Shown: piece by piece, positions 35,973-46,536 of the stretch | Position numbering within the stretch: the stretch's first letter is position 1 | Layout: every line of letters starts with the position of its first letter | Origin: Sideroxydans lithotrophicus ES-1 | GTDB taxonomy: Bacteria; Pseudomonadota; Gammaproteobacteria; Burkholderiales; Gallionellaceae | Length of the DNA: 64,000 bases | Reading direction: 5' to 3' | Assembly: GCF_000025705.1 (NCBI RefSeq) | Contig: NC_013959.1 | Location: 1,789,063-1,853,062, forward strand | Program-made: the position numbers and the translations under genes | Notes under the pieces: model-generated | Database searches by the model: none | What the model was told of the DNA's origin: nothing | Seen by the model: only the letters and a program-made list of their open reading frames with translations

Positions 35973-37256
35973 TTATCGAATGTGATGTATCGACTGGCCC
36001 AGCATGTCCGGCGTCACCAGGGTGACACCGCCTGGGGAAACGTGGAAACGTTGCGCATCTTCCTCCGGATTCAGGCCGATCTTCATCCCGTCCGGAATCA
36101 CGCAATTGTTGTCGAGCACCACGCGGTGCAATTTCACATCTTCGCCGATGCGTGCACCGGACAATATCACTGAATCGGAGACCTCGCTGCGCGAACCCAC
36201 CCTGATATCCGAGAACAACAATGAATGCTGCACTCTGGCACCGCTGATGATGCAACCGCCTGAAACCATGGAGTCGATGGCAACACCACGCCGGTCGTCA
36301 TCGTTGAACACGAACTTGGCTGGCGGCAGCTGCTCCTGATAGGTCCATATCGGCCAGCTCTTGTCGTACAGATCCAGAGCGGGAGTCACGCTGACCATCT
36401 CCATGTTGGCTTCCCAATAAGCATCGATTGTTCCGACATCGCGCCAATATGAATCGACGCCGTCCTGATTGCCGACGCAACTCTTTTCAAAACGGTGCGC
36501 ATACACACGATAGCGGTCTATCAGGTAAGGGATGATATCGTGACCGAAATCATGCGAGGATTTCTTGGTGTCGGCATCGCGGATCAACTGCTCGTACATG
36601 AATTTGGCATTGAACACATAGATACCCATGCTGGCCAGGATGCGTCCGGGCTTGCCCGGGATCTCATCCCCGACAGGGGGTTTCTCGGTGAACTTGACGA
36701 TACGGTCCTTGTCGCCAACGGTCATCACGCCGAACGAAGCGGATTGGCCGGCAGGCACCTCGACACAGCCCACCGTCATGTCGGCATCGCTGCTCACGTG
36801 ATATGCCAGCATCTCACCGTAGTCCATCTTGTAGACGTGATCACCCGCAAGGATCACGATGTACTCCGGGTTGTAGCCGCGCAGGATGTCAATGTTCTGG
36901 AACACCGCATCCGCCGTGCCGCGATACCATTCTTCCTGAATGCGCTGCTGGGCGGGCAACAGGGATACGAACTCGTTGAACTCGCCGCGCAGAAAACCCC
37001 ATCCCTTCTGGATATGCTCGATCAGCGTATGCGCCTTGTATTGCGTCACCACCCCGATACGGCGAATACCGGAATTCATGCAATTGGACAGCGGGAAATC
37101 GATGATGCGGAACTTGCCGCCGAACTGCACTGCGGGCTTGGCATTCCAGTCGGTCAGGTTGTGCAACCGGCTGCCGCGGCCTCCGGCCAGCACCAGCGCC
37201 ACGGTGTTCTTGGTCAAGGCACTGATGAATCGTGGTGAACGCATTTCCTGGACCAT
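35973..37256 (-). CDS. glgC: Glucose-1-phosphate adenylyltransferase
   Basis: Makes ADP-glucose, the committed and allosterically regulated step of bacterial glycogen synthesis. The 427-residue product has the nucleotide-binding loop [48 protein letters not shown] and a left-handed beta-helix C-terminal domain ([14 protein letters not shown] type repeats). ATG 37256 has GGGAGG about nine bases upstream; the open frame further upstream is not used. Followed by GH57 after 30 bases. Confidence 0.96.
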   Translation of the reverse strand: MVQEMRSPRFISALTKNTVALVLAGGRGSRLHNLTDWNAKPAVQFGGKFRIIDFPLSNCMNSGIRRIGVVTQYKAHTLIEHIQKGWGFLRGEFNEFVSLLPAQQRIQEEWYRGTADAVFQNIDILRGYNPEYIVILAGDHVYKMDYGEMLAYHVSSDADMTVGCVEVPAGQSASFGVMTVGDKDRIVKFTEKPPVGDEIPGKPGRILASMGIYVFNAKFMYEQLIRDADTKKSSHDFGHDIIPYLIDRYRVYAHRFEKSCVGNQDGVDSYWRDVGTIDAYWEANMEMVSVTPALDLYDKSWPIWTYQEQLPPAKFVFNDDDRRGVAIDSMVSGGCIISGARVQHSLLFSDIRVGSRSEVSDSVILSGARIGEDVKLHRVVLDNNCVIPDGMKIGLNPEEDAQRFHVSPGGVTLVTPDMLGQSIHHIR

Positions 37257-37294
37257 GATGGTTCCTCCCCTGTTAGTTACTCGACAAAAAATCC

Positions 37295-38725
37295 CTACGC
37301 AATCTTTCTGTACAACTCCAGATAACGTTGCGCGCTGCCGGCCCAGCCGACATCGCGACGCATGCCATTCAGCTGTATCCGCCGAAAATCCTTGCCGTCG
37401 CGATAGCATTCGATCGCCCGCTCGACAGTACGATACAAGACCGATGCATCCGCTTCTTCGAATACGAAACCAGTGCCGTCAGCCGCCTGCGCATCGATCA
37501 CCGAATCCGCCAAACCTCCTGTCCGGCGCACCACCGGCGGCGTACCGTAACGCATGCCATACATCTGGTTCAGACCGCACGGCTCGAAACGCGACGGCAT
37601 CAGGAAGATGTCCGCGCCGGCCATGACCTGGTGCGACAGGCCCTCGTCGAAACGCACGGTGACGGAGACCCGCCCCGGATAGCGCTGCGCCAGGTGCTGA
37701 TAGCGCCGTTCCAGTTCGCTCTCGCCGCTGCCCAGCACGACCAGCTGAGCGCCGCCGTCCAGCAGTTTGGGCAGGCTCTCCAGCAACAGATCCAGCCCTT
37801 TCTGGTAAGTAAGGCGGCTGACCACTCCGAGCAACGGCGCTCTTTCGTTATTTTCCAGGCCCACACGCTGTTGCAGCTCGCGCTTGACTGTCGCTTTGGG
37901 CGCAAGATCGCTGCTGTCATATCTCGCCGCCAGGTATGGATCGGTCGCAGGATTCCATTCCTGCTCGTCGATGCCGTTCAGGATGCCGCTGACATCGCCA
38001 TTGCGCACCTTGAGCAACCCCTGCATGCCATAACCCATCTCGGTCGTCTGTATCTCATGCGCATAAGTCGGGCTGACCGTCACGATGCGGTCGGCATAAT
38101 GCAAGCCCGCCTTCAGGAACGACAGGTAACCATGGAACTCCACGCCGTGCATGTCGAAACAGGATTGCGGCAATTCGAGCGGCGCCAGCCAGTCGCGATC
38201 GAAGTTGCCCTGAAAGGCCATGTTGTGAATGGTCATCACCGTCCTGGCATGCGTGGTCGGCATCAGTTGCAGGTATGCGGGAGCAAGTCCCGTCTGCCAA
38301 TCGTTGCAGTGCACGATGTCGGCACGCCAGCCGACAGGCGAAGCATCGCTGCCCAGCAGCGCGGCAACCCTGGACAGCATGCCGAAACGCATCGCGTTAT
38401 CGGGCCAATCGCCGCCAAGCTCGTATTGATACGGCCCCGGTACCCGGCAGAAATATTGGGGAGCGTCCAGCACATATACCGGCACTTCGGTGTGCGGCAT
38501 CTTCGCGCTTAACAATTTCACTTCCGGCTGCCCGGAAAAAACGGCAAACGTAGCGACCGTGCGCTTGTTCTCCAGCTTCTCCAGCACCTGGGTGTAGCCC
38601 GGCACCAGCAACCGCACATCCTGTCCCAGACCTTGCAGTGCGGCTGGCAGCGCTCCGCTGACATCGGCGAGGCCGCCGGTCTTGATCAGCGGGTGTACTT
38701 CGGAAGTCACGAACAGTATCTTCAT
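37295..38725 (-). CDS. glgA: Glycogen synthase (ADP-glucose)
   Basis: A GT5 glucosyltransferase that extends alpha-1,4-glucan from ADP-glucose. The 476-residue protein has the ADP-glucose motif KTGGLADV (K15-V22), [30 protein letters not shown] and the C-terminal [19 protein letters not shown] with the catalytic Glu. The ATG at 38725 overlaps the pgi stop (ATGA), so translation is coupled. Confidence 0.97.
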   Translation of the reverse strand: MKILFVTSEVHPLIKTGGLADVSGALPAALQGLGQDVRLLVPGYTQVLEKLENKRTVATFAVFSGQPEVKLLSAKMPHTEVPVYVLDAPQYFCRVPGPYQYELGGDWPDNAMRFGMLSRVAALLGSDASPVGWRADIVHCNDWQTGLAPAYLQLMPTTHARTVMTIHNMAFQGNFDRDWLAPLELPQSCFDMHGVEFHGYLSFLKAGLHYADRIVTVSPTYAHEIQTTEMGYGMQGLLKVRNGDVSGILNGIDEQEWNPATDPYLAARYDSSDLAPKATVKRELQQRVGLENNERAPLLGVVSRLTYQKGLDLLLESLPKLLDGGAQLVVLGSGESELERRYQHLAQRYPGRVSVTVRFDEGLSHQVMAGADIFLMPSRFEPCGLNQMYGMRYGTPPVVRRTGGLADSVIDAQAADGTGFVFEEADASVLYRTVERAIECYRDGKDFRRIQLNGMRRDVGWAGSAQRYLELYRKIA

Positions 38726-40368
38726 TTGAGCAAGTTGTAGTGATGGATCAGTCCGTTGGTGGAAGAATCGTGTGCCGCGATCTCGTCCCCGCTGCGCAAT
38801 TCGGACTGGATATGGCTGGCAAGCTGCTTGCCAAGCTCCACGCCCCACTGGTCATAGGAATTGATGTTCCAGATGATGCCCTGCACGAATATCTTGTGTT
38901 CGTAGAGCGCGATCAGCCTGCCCAGCGTTCCCGGCGTCAGCTTCTCGAACAGGATGGAATTGGTCGGTTTGTTGCCCTCGAACACCTTGTGCGGCAGCAG
39001 CGCTTCGATGTCTTTGGGCTCCATGCCGGCAGCCTGCAGTTCGGCGCGCGCCTCCGCCTCCGTCTTGCCGCGCATCAGCGCCTCGGTCTGGGCGAAGAAG
39101 TTCGACAGCAAGGTCGCATGATGTTCACCCAGCGGATAGTGGGTCTTTGCCGCGGCGATGAAATCGCTCGGGATCATTTGCGTCCCCTGATGCAATATCT
39201 GGAAATAGGCATGCTGGCCGTTGGTCCCTACTCCACCCCACAGGATGGGACCGGTCGGATAATCCACAGGCAAACCTTCGCGGTCGATGCGCTTGCCGTT
39301 GCTCTCCATGTCGGCCTGCTGGAAATAAGGCACGAAATGCTCCAGTGCCTGATCGTAGGGCAGCAGCGCCTGCTTGGTGACATCGTGAAAATTGTTGTAC
39401 CACAGCCCCAGCAGCGCCAGGATCACCGGCATGTTCCGCTCCAGCGGCGCAGTGCGGAAATGGGTATCCATCTGGTAACCACCGCGCAACAACTCCTCGA
39501 AGTTGTCCATTCCCACCGCCAAGGCGATAGGCAAGCCGATCGCAGACCACAGCGAATAACGCCCGCCGACCCAGTCGGAGAACTCGAACATATTCGCCAC
39601 GTCGATGCCGAATGCCGTCACTTCCCTGGCATTGGTCGATAATGCAACGAAATGTCTGGCGATGTGCTTCTCATCGACCGCACGGCGCAGAAACCAGTCG
39701 CGTGCTGCGCGCGCATTCATCAGCGTCTCCTGCGTGGTGAAGGTCTTGGAAGCGACGATGAACAATGTCGTTTCGGGATCAAGCGCCTCCAGATTCTCCA
39801 GCAAGTCGGTGCTGTCGATATTGGAGACAAAATGCACCTTCACCTTGCCGTGATATGGATGCAGGGCACGGCATACCATCAACGGCCCGAGGAACGAGCC
39901 ACCGATACCGATGTTCACGACATCCGTGATGGCTTTGCCGGTATAGCCGCGCCATGCCCCGTTGCGCACGTTCTCGCTGAAACTGCGCATCTTTTCCATC
40001 ACACGGCGCACTCCCGGCAACACATCCTGCCCGTCTACCAGCACCGGCGCATGTGCGGGATCGATCGCCGCACGCAAGGCGGTGTGCAACACTGCACGGC
40101 GTTCGGTGAAATTGATCTTCGCTCCGGAAAACATCTGCTCGCGCCAGTCCTCCACTTGCGTCTGACGGGCCAGCGCAAAGAGCCGCGTCATGGTTTCCTG
40201 GGTGACCAGGTTCTTGGAATAGTCGAGCAGCAGGTCATCCAGACTCAGCGAAAAACGCTCGAAGCGACCGGGATCGTTGGCAAACAGGCTGCGCATCGAA
40301 AGCTGCCTGTTTTCTTCAAAATGGACGAGCAAGTCCTGCCAGGCTTTTGATTGTATCAATGCAGACAT
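38722..40368 (-). CDS. pgi: Glucose-6-phosphate isomerase
   Basis: Interconverts glucose-6-phosphate and fructose-6-phosphate. The 548-residue length is typical of the bacterial long form. Family signatures: [50 protein letters not shown] and, near the C-terminus, [14 protein letters not shown] with the catalytic Lys. Its place between glgB and glgA links gluconeogenic sugar phosphate to glycogen. It begins 17 bases after glgB. Confidence 0.97.
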   Translation of the reverse strand: MSALIQSKAWQDLLVHFEENRQLSMRSLFANDPGRFERFSLSLDDLLLDYSKNLVTQETMTRLFALARQTQVEDWREQMFSGAKINFTERRAVLHTALRAAIDPAHAPVLVDGQDVLPGVRRVMEKMRSFSENVRNGAWRGYTGKAITDVVNIGIGGSFLGPLMVCRALHPYHGKVKVHFVSNIDSTDLLENLEALDPETTLFIVASKTFTTQETLMNARAARDWFLRRAVDEKHIARHFVALSTNAREVTAFGIDVANMFEFSDWVGGRYSLWSAIGLPIALAVGMDNFEELLRGGYQMDTHFRTAPLERNMPVILALLGLWYNNFHDVTKQALLPYDQALEHFVPYFQQADMESNGKRIDREGLPVDYPTGPILWGGVGTNGQHAYFQILHQGTQMIPSDFIAAAKTHYPLGEHHATLLSNFFAQTEALMRGKTEAEARAELQAAGMEPKDIEALLPHKVFEGNKPTNSILFEKLTPGTLGRLIALYEHKIFVQGIIWNINSYDQWGVELGKQLASHIQSELRSGDEIAAHDSSTNGLIHHYNLLK

Positions 40369-40385
40369 ATCTCCCCTTTACGCCA

Positions 40386-42557
40386 TCAGGACACCCGCTG
40401 CAATACGATGCCCGCCAACGGCGGCAGCGTCAGTGCCAGCGATTGCATTTCGCCGTTCCAGCTCATGTCCGAGGTATCCATGCCCAGACCGTTGCCCATG
40501 TTGGAACCGCCATAGTAGTGCGAGTCGCTGTTGAATATCTCGCGGTAACAACCCTTGTGCCGCACACCTACGCGATACCCCTCGCGCGGCACCGGTGTGA
40601 AATTGAGGACCACCACCACATATGAACCATCGCGAGCAATGCGGCGATAGCTCAGCACCGACTGGTCGGCACTGTTGCAATCTATCCACTCAAAGCCCTC
40701 GTGGGAAAAATCCAGCTCATGCAGTGCGGGCACATCGGAATACAGCCGGTTCAGGTCGCGCAATGTGGACTGGACGCCAGAATGCTCGCTGCGGCCAAGC
40801 AGATACCAGTCCAGCTCTGAACCTACTTTCCACTCATGGCCCTGTGCGAATTCATTACCCATGAAATTGAGTTTCTTGCCCGGGTAGGTCATCTGATAAG
40901 TGAACAGCAAACGCAGATTGGCGAATTTCTGCCAGGAATCTCCAGGCATCTTGTCGATCAGGGATTTTTTACCGTGTACCACTTCGTCATGCGAGAACGG
41001 CAGCACGAAGTTCTCGGTATAGCTGTAGAGCTGGCCGAAGGTCAGGCTGTTATGGTGGTATCTGCGGTGTACCGGATCGTGCTCGATGTAGTCGAGGGTA
41101 TCGTTCATCCAGCCCATGTTCCACTTCATGCTGAAACCCAGCCCGCCCAGATAGGTCGGGCGCGACACCATGGGCCAGGAAGTGGACTCCTCGGCCAGGG
41201 TCAACGTGCCGGGAAAACGCTCATGCGTCATCACGTTCAACTCACGGAAGAAATCCACCGCCTCGATGTTCTCGCGACCGCCGAACTTGTTCGGCAGCCA
41301 TTGCCCGGCCTTGCGCGAATAATCCAGATACAGCATGGAAGCCACCGCATCCACGCGCAAACCGTCGATGTGGAACTCGCTCAGCCAGTAGTGGGCGTTG
41401 GCCAGCAGGAAATTGCGCACTTCGTTGCGCCCGTAATTGAAGATCAGCGTGCCCCAGTCCTGATGCTCGCCCAGTCTCGGATCCTCATGTTCATACAATG
41501 CCGTACCGTCGAAACGCGCCAGCGCCCAGCTGTCCTTGGGAAAATGCGCCGGCACCCAGTCGAGGATCACGCCGATACCGACAACGTGGCAGGCATCGAC
41601 GAAATACCTGAAATCGTCCGGCGTGCCGAAACGGCTGGTCACACCGTAATAGCCTGTGGTCTGATAGCCCCAGGATTCATCCAGCGGATGCTCGCTGATC
41701 GGCATCAGTTCGATATACGAGAAGCCCATCTCCTGCACATAAGGCACCAGGCTGTCGGCCAACTCGCGGAAATTGTAGAAGCGCCCGTCCCAATGCCGCT
41801 TCCATGAACCGGCATGGATCTCATAAACGCTCAGCGATTCGTGCATCCAGTCGCGGCTGGCACGCTGCCCCTGCCATGCCGAATCGCGCCACTGATAACC
41901 GTCCAGCACCGACACCCTGGCTGCAGTGCCGGGACGCATCTCGAAGCTCAAGCCATAGGGGTCGGTCTTGGCGAACACCTCGCCGGAGTGGCGATTGCGT
42001 ATCTCGAACTTATAGAATTCCCCCAAACCGATGTCGGGCACGAATATCTCCCACACGCCGGTGCTGCCCAGCGCGCGCATCGGATAGATACGCCCGTCCC
42101 AGCCGTTGAAATCGCCCACCACGCTGACGCGCTCGGCATTCGGCGCCCATACAGCAAAACGCACACCCCACACGCCCTGCACCTCCATGTGGTGCGCACC
42201 AAGCATGCGGTATGCCTGTTCCAGACGACCTTCCGAGAAAAGATACAGATCGTGATCGGTGATGCTGCTGCCAAAACTGTAGGCATCATGTATCTCGACC
42301 ACATGATTGAAAAAATTGATCCTCAGGCGGCACGGGGCGGGAAGGGACTGCTTGCCCTGCCAAATATAGAAACCACTGGAACTGTCGCGATCGAGAGCTT
42401 GCCATGCGTCGCCGTCATGCACCGCGACCTCGGTCGCATGAGGTTGAAACACGCGCAGAACCCAGCCTGACTTGTTCTGATGCAGCCCCAGATATGAAAA
42501 GGGGTCATGATGGCGCGCCTCAAGAATGGAGCGCTTGTTCTGAGTTTCACTAGGCAT
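40386..42557 (-). CDS. glgB: 1,4-alpha-glucan branching enzyme
   Basis: A GH13 enzyme that introduces alpha-1,6 branches into glycogen. The 723-residue product has an N-terminal beta domain, a CBM48 domain ([25 protein letters not shown]), and the catalytic barrel with [17 protein letters not shown] (nucleophile Asp), LAEESTSWP (acid/base Glu) and [17 protein letters not shown] 42557 is preceded by GAGGAGCGAAGAA; a TTG five codons upstream would sit on the ribosome site. First gene of the glycogen operon. Confidence 0.97.
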   Translation of the reverse strand: MPSETQNKRSILEARHHDPFSYLGLHQNKSGWVLRVFQPHATEVAVHDGDAWQALDRDSSSGFYIWQGKQSLPAPCRLRINFFNHVVEIHDAYSFGSSITDHDLYLFSEGRLEQAYRMLGAHHMEVQGVWGVRFAVWAPNAERVSVVGDFNGWDGRIYPMRALGSTGVWEIFVPDIGLGEFYKFEIRNRHSGEVFAKTDPYGLSFEMRPGTAARVSVLDGYQWRDSAWQGQRASRDWMHESLSVYEIHAGSWKRHWDGRFYNFRELADSLVPYVQEMGFSYIELMPISEHPLDESWGYQTTGYYGVTSRFGTPDDFRYFVDACHVVGIGVILDWVPAHFPKDSWALARFDGTALYEHEDPRLGEHQDWGTLIFNYGRNEVRNFLLANAHYWLSEFHIDGLRVDAVASMLYLDYSRKAGQWLPNKFGGRENIEAVDFFRELNVMTHERFPGTLTLAEESTSWPMVSRPTYLGGLGFSMKWNMGWMNDTLDYIEHDPVHRRYHHNSLTFGQLYSYTENFVLPFSHDEVVHGKKSLIDKMPGDSWQKFANLRLLFTYQMTYPGKKLNFMGNEFAQGHEWKVGSELDWYLLGRSEHSGVQSTLRDLNRLYSDVPALHELDFSHEGFEWIDCNSADQSVLSYRRIARDGSYVVVVLNFTPVPREGYRVGVRHKGCYREIFNSDSHYYGGSNMGNGLGMDTSDMSWNGEMQSLALTLPPLAGIVLQRVS

Positions 42558-42877
42558 TTCTTCGCTCCTCAAGCGAAATATAGCCTTTTAGCACGAGTGG
42601 GGCAATTTAAAATCGAAAGAAAATCCGCCTGTAACCAATAATTAACATTCATGGCATGCGGAATCCAGCTCATCGAGAGATGAATGCCACCAAGATGTTT
42701 TGGAGCGATGCGACAGCCTTGTGACTGATCGTGCCAGACACCTCCTTCGCACAAATATAAACCGCATCCCTATCTGGTGAATGAAAAACCTCATGCCGCA
42801 GTTGTCGAACTTATTCCCATGGTGTCAGCGATGTCAGTCTTTAAGAACTGCCAAATCCGGCTCAGCTCCCCCAGAGA
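42558..42877. other. Intergenic region upstream of glgB, 320 bases
   Basis: It holds the glgB promoter (42577-42605). I find no clear terminator for the long operon that ends at 42878, and no plausible gene; the small plus-strand frames at 42777-43008 overlap the cytochrome gene and look like shadows. Confidence 0.45.
42577..42605 (-). promoter_or_regulatory. Sigma70 promoter of glgB
   Basis: On the minus strand TTGCCC (42600-42605), a 17-base spacer and TATATT (42577-42582) end 19 bases before the ATG. Confidence 0.55.
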
Positions 42878-44485
42878 TCAAGGAACAATCCAGTTTCCGT
42901 CAGCCACAAGCCGGGGGCCTGCCAGATCAGCGAATCGAACCATATACCCGCCTTTGGATGCGAAACGCTGGCCGGGCGCCAATCCCAGCCTCGGGTAGTA
43001 GCCGGTGATCACGCGATAGCTCAGCATGGTTTCCACGCGTTCCACCAGATAGTCGCGCACGAAGCTGTCCAGCATTCCGCTCAACGTCTCAGCCAGGATG
43101 CCGCAGGCCAGGTAGGTATCGGTCTGGACCCGTTCGTCGATGACGGGCATCTGGTGCACCTTGAACCACATGAATGGATAGTCCATGCGCACCCTGCGCT
43201 GGTCGGGCAGGTCGAACGGATAGGTCAGGCGGGCCGTTGTGCGCCAAGACGCCGGAACAGGTGCGTTTTCCAGTCCGCCCATCAGTCCGGAAATGAAAAT
43301 CGCCGGGGTGGCAGGCGGTGTTTTCGGTAGTGCGGCCAGGTCGCCCGGACGCAGCCAGAGCACGACCGCGCTATCGGCAGCCGCGTTCCTGATGGCGTCG
43401 GTCAGCGCCTGTGACGAACCCTGCTGCGGCAGCACAACATCGTTCACTTTCATCCGCGCGGACGGAAGCGCCACCCGTAACGCCTGCGCTGCCTGTTCTC
43501 CGATATCCCCGCGGCGGAATATCTGGGTAACCCTGAGCGGCTTCTGCTGCATTCCCCGAATCTGTTCTGCAATCAACTGCGCTTCGAGCAACACGCCCTT
43601 GGAAAAATAGACCGGATAAAAATCGTTTTCGGCGACGACCGGCGCATCCACGTTGGGCAGCAGGCAGGGGATCTCTTCGTCTTCGCAGAATCGATGGACA
43701 GGTGCCCAGGTCTTGCCGCCGAGTCCGGAAATGACTGCAAACACCGGCTCTGCCGCCAGCTTTTTGCGCAATTGCTGCTCCCACGTTTCCGGTGGCCCGC
43801 TCAGCTCCCACACATGCAATTGCCATTGCCGGATGACGCGGTATTTGATTTCCCGTACCGAGTGCATGGCCCGGTGGCCGCCGCGAATGAACGAGTTTTT
43901 GTCGGCAAAAAACTGGTTGAGCACCGACAGCATCGCCTTGCGCTTTACCGGATCGGCATCGGGCGTAATGATGGTGGCAAACTGCAGGGTGTCTTCAGAA
44001 ACGCCGGGCACCGGCTGGCTGGTCAGCTGCTTGAGGTAGGCGACGAGGGATGCCATGGTCGCGTCGTCCAGCTTGAACCGCGGCATCAGGTAGTTAAGCT
44101 TGCGTCCATCCGCATCAAGACCATCGCGGATAGCGCGGGCCAGCGTGGCATCGGTGTAGGCGCTGCGGTTGGGCCGGTAACCCGCGACGTGCGGCGTGGT
44201 CATATCCTCGATATTCCTGAGTCCGGCGCGAAACAGGTACTTGCCGATGATGGGCGGGATAACGTAGCGTCCCTCCTGCGTGCCGAGGCCGCTGCGGCGA
44301 TGGCAGGCAACGCAGGCCGCCTCTGCACCGGTAACATCGCCCCCCTCTGCCCGGGTTCCTTGCAGCACTGTTCCGTCGGGCAGCAAGCCCTGACGGTAGA
44401 GAGTTTCACCTGCAGACGCGGCAGGCGCCGCGGTCGCAACGGGATTCAGCAGGATGAACAGGATCAGGGCAGTCAGGACACGCAT
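42878..44485 (-). CDS. Cytochrome c fused to a periplasmic-binding-like domain
   Basis: A 535-residue exported protein. It has a signal peptide (LTALILFILLNPVATAAPA), then a class I cytochrome c domain at about 25-155 with the haem site C58-V-A-C61-H62 and a likely axial Met134 in YLMPRFKL. From about 165 to the end it has the alternating alpha/beta pattern of a type I periplasmic-binding fold (QFATIITPDADPVKRKAML; FAVISGLGGKTWAP; VVLWLRPGDLAALP), like ABC-transporter substrate-binding proteins for amino acids but with no transporter nearby. Last gene of the multicopper-oxidase operon, 20 bases after the Sco gene. Most simply a periplasmic electron acceptor with a ligand-sensing or docking domain; function inferred. 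Confidence 0.8.
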   Translation of the reverse strand: MRVLTALILFILLNPVATAAPAASAGETLYRQGLLPDGTVLQGTRAEGGDVTGAEAACVACHRRSGLGTQEGRYVIPPIIGKYLFRAGLRNIEDMTTPHVAGYRPNRSAYTDATLARAIRDGLDADGRKLNYLMPRFKLDDATMASLVAYLKQLTSQPVPGVSEDTLQFATIITPDADPVKRKAMLSVLNQFFADKNSFIRGGHRAMHSVREIKYRVIRQWQLHVWELSGPPETWEQQLRKKLAAEPVFAVISGLGGKTWAPVHRFCEDEEIPCLLPNVDAPVVAENDFYPVYFSKGVLLEAQLIAEQIRGMQQKPLRVTQIFRRGDIGEQAAQALRVALPSARMKVNDVVLPQQGSSQALTDAIRNAAADSAVVLWLRPGDLAALPKTPPATPAIFISGLMGGLENAPVPASWRTTARLTYPFDLPDQRRVRMDYPFMWFKVHQMPVIDERVQTDTYLACGILAETLSGMLDSFVRDYLVERVETMLSYRVITGYYPRLGLAPGQRFASKGGYMVRFADLAGPRLVADGNWIVP

Positions 44486-44505
44486 TTGCCTAACTCCGCA
44501 GAACC

Positions 44506-45144
44506 CTATGGGGTGGAGACGAGTTTTCGATACTCAAGCAGCAGGTCGTCCGCCGAGGCGAAGCCGTCTATCCTGAGCCAGGCTTTTCCGGGCGCCGCCC
44601 GCAATAGCGTTACCGGCGTGTGATCCATCTTGTCGCCGTAATACACGCCGAAAGCGCGCTGCGCGGCAAGGCTGGCTTCGCTGGTGCCGGTATAGAACTG
44701 CCACTGCGATTTGGCATCGTACTTATGCGCATATTCGGCCAGTTGCCTGGGCGTATCCTGCTCCGGGTCGATCGAGATCGAGATCATGTGGACCTTGTTA
44801 CGCTCGCTTCCGAGCTTCGCCTGCAGCTCTTGAAAGGTGTGGCTGGTGAGAGGACAAGCCGACGTGCAGGTGGTGTAGATGAAATTCATGATGACCGGCC
44901 GGCCATCGTTCATTTCGTCGGGGAGCAACACGGTCCGGTTGTCGTCGCGCACAAGTTCGACGCGGGGCACGTTGTAATTCATCGTCTTGCGTACCACTTT
45001 TTGCACCGCGTGATGAACATCGGCCGAGCCGGACATGTCCATCATTTCCATATGCATCCCATCATGTGCATAGGCACTGGTTGCGGCAGCACCGGACAGA
45101 CCGATGGCAAGCGCGGCCGCCAGGATAGTCAGGTTTGATTGCAT
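44506..45144 (-). CDS. SCO1/SenC family copper chaperone
   Basis: A periplasmic thioredoxin-fold protein of 212 residues. Sco proteins deliver Cu(I) to cytochrome oxidase CuA or related copper enzymes, or act as thiol reductases. The copper ligands are present: C93-x3-C97 in YTTCTSACPLTS and H175 in KMDHTPVTLL. A signal peptide ends near SAYAHDG, followed by a Met/His-rich stretch (GMHMEMMDM) that could also bind copper. In this operon its likely client is the multicopper oxidase rather than a terminal oxidase; that is inference from context. Confidence 0.9.
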   Translation of the reverse strand: MQSNLTILAAALAIGLSGAAATSAYAHDGMHMEMMDMSGSADVHHAVQKVVRKTMNYNVPRVELVRDDNRTVLLPDEMNDGRPVIMNFIYTTCTSACPLTSHTFQELQAKLGSERNKVHMISISIDPEQDTPRQLAEYAHKYDAKSQWQFYTGTSEASLAAQRAFGVYYGDKMDHTPVTLLRAAPGKAWLRIDGFASADDLLLEYRKLVSTP

Positions 45145-45160
45145 GATGCCTCCTTCAATT

Positions 45161-46003
45161 TCAGTCGGGCCGGGTGAATTCCGCGTCAGCCAACTTGGGA
45201 TTGAGCACCACTTGCTGGATCGAAATGTCTTCCGAACCCTTTACGCCCTCGACACTGGTTTCCATGGTGAACGGAATCTTGAGCCCCTTCACGGATTTGT
45301 AATCGCGGAAATAGGTCGCCACCTGTTTAGGCTTGCCGTCCATGCGGCGCGTACCGTCGATCTTCACGTCGAGGAAACTCTTGGCATCCACCCAGACATG
45401 GCGCACGTCGCCGTTCTTGAGGGTGAGCTTGAGCTTGTATGCATCGTTACCGTCCACTTTTTCGATGCCTTCCGATTCCACCCGGGTACCCTTGGCGGCG
45501 TAATCGATCAGGAATCCGTCCAGATCCTGCTGCTGGCTCGCCATTTTCATTTCTTCCGGGGTAAAGGGTTCGACCTCATGGCGCCCGAGGAAGGGCCGCA
45601 ATTTCCAGCCGTTGGTCCCGTCGTAGGCCTGGATCGCGGTATCGCCGCGGAATTTCATTTCGAAGCGCATCTTGTTCGGACGTGCCAGGTTCATCACGAA
45701 CGGCAGCCGAACCATTTTTCCTTCCGGTTCGCTTTTGATTTTGCCGGGATCGAAGTGCGTTTTTGTCAGTGCGTACATGGGAACGGGCGGCTTCGTCCTC
45801 AGTCTTCCCGCGTCGATCTTGCCCGTCATGCGCATGGTATGAATCGCACGCCACGCCTTTAGTCCGCCGCGCGCGGCAACATTTCTGTCGACGATCTGCT
45901 GCGCGGTAAGCGCACTGCCGGCAGCCGCATGTTTCTTGTTTGCGGCATAGGATGGTGTCGCGGCAAGCAATAAGCAAAGCAGTGTAATGAGTCGAGTAGT
46001 CAT
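45161..46003 (-). CDS. Secreted LolA-fold-like protein
   Basis: A 280-residue exported protein with signal peptide LITLLCLLLAATPSYA. The start of the mature part, TAQQIVDRNVAARGGLKAWRAI, followed by repeated amphipathic beta strands (MRFEMKFRGDTAIQAYDG; GNDAYKLKLTLKNGDV; HVWVDAKSFLDVKIDG), is what I associate with outer-membrane lipoprotein-sorting-protein-like (LolA/LppX fold) proteins. They have a hydrophobic cavity and often carry lipids. No lipobox Cys. It lies 16 bases from Sco and 10 bases after the small secreted protein. Role in the operon unknown. Confidence 0.7.
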   Translation of the reverse strand: MTTRLITLLCLLLAATPSYAANKKHAAAGSALTAQQIVDRNVAARGGLKAWRAIHTMRMTGKIDAGRLRTKPPVPMYALTKTHFDPGKIKSEPEGKMVRLPFVMNLARPNKMRFEMKFRGDTAIQAYDGTNGWKLRPFLGRHEVEPFTPEEMKMASQQQDLDGFLIDYAAKGTRVESEGIEKVDGNDAYKLKLTLKNGDVRHVWVDAKSFLDVKIDGTRRMDGKPKQVATYFRDYKSVKGLKIPFTMETSVEGVKGSEDISIQQVVLNPKLADAEFTRPD

Positions 46004-46013
46004 CTTGTTTCTC

Positions 46014-46526
46014 CTAATCCACGATCAATCCATCAATATGAAAATTGCCTATCACAACGTCGACGCTGCTGCCCACTTTGACTATCCTTCCGGGATTCCC
46101 GAAGATCATGTAATAGATCCGCTCCGGATTGGCCGCGATGTCCTGGCGCAACGTTCCGATATTTTCCAGCGTCGGAACGGCCAGCCGGGTGCCGCTCGCA
46201 TTGTCGATCAGGTATGGCCGCAACGTTTTGTCGAACAGTGCGTTGGCCTTGGACTTATCCAGCACGCGGAAACGAAATTCCAGCATCTCGCCCGACGATA
46301 CCGGATGTACGCCGACCACATCGACACCCCAATTGCGCTTGTAGTACAGACTGGGCCGGGTCCCGGCAAATTTCGTCTTGTTGCTTGCCGTCGGCGAAGC
46401 AGAGGCTGTTTTTTGGGCGACGGTTGCAGGGTTGTCCGCGGTGGCGGCACAAGAGCCCGGCGCCAGAAAAAAACCGCCCGCGAGCAAGCTCGCGAGCAGT
46501 AACCCACTTTCTGTTTTTATTATCAC
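46014..46526 (-). CDS. Small secreted protein of unknown function
   Basis: A 170-residue protein with an N-terminal signal sequence (SGLLLASLLAGGFFLAPGSCA), possibly a lipoprotein since the end reads GSCA, though this is not a strict lipobox. The mature part is basic and includes RPSLYYKRNWGVDVVGVHPV, then a beta-rich region (MLEFRFRVLDKSKANALF) and RLAVPTLENIGTLRQD. I do not recognise a family. It lies 10 bases after the giant gene's stop, inside the operon. Confidence 0.7.
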   Translation of the reverse strand: MIIKTESGLLLASLLAGGFFLAPGSCAATADNPATVAQKTASASPTASNKTKFAGTRPSLYYKRNWGVDVVGVHPVSSGEMLEFRFRVLDKSKANALFDKTLRPYLIDNASGTRLAVPTLENIGTLRQDIAANPERIYYMIFGNPGRIVKVGSSVDVVIGNFHIDGLIVD

Positions 46527-46536
46527 GGCCCGTCTC

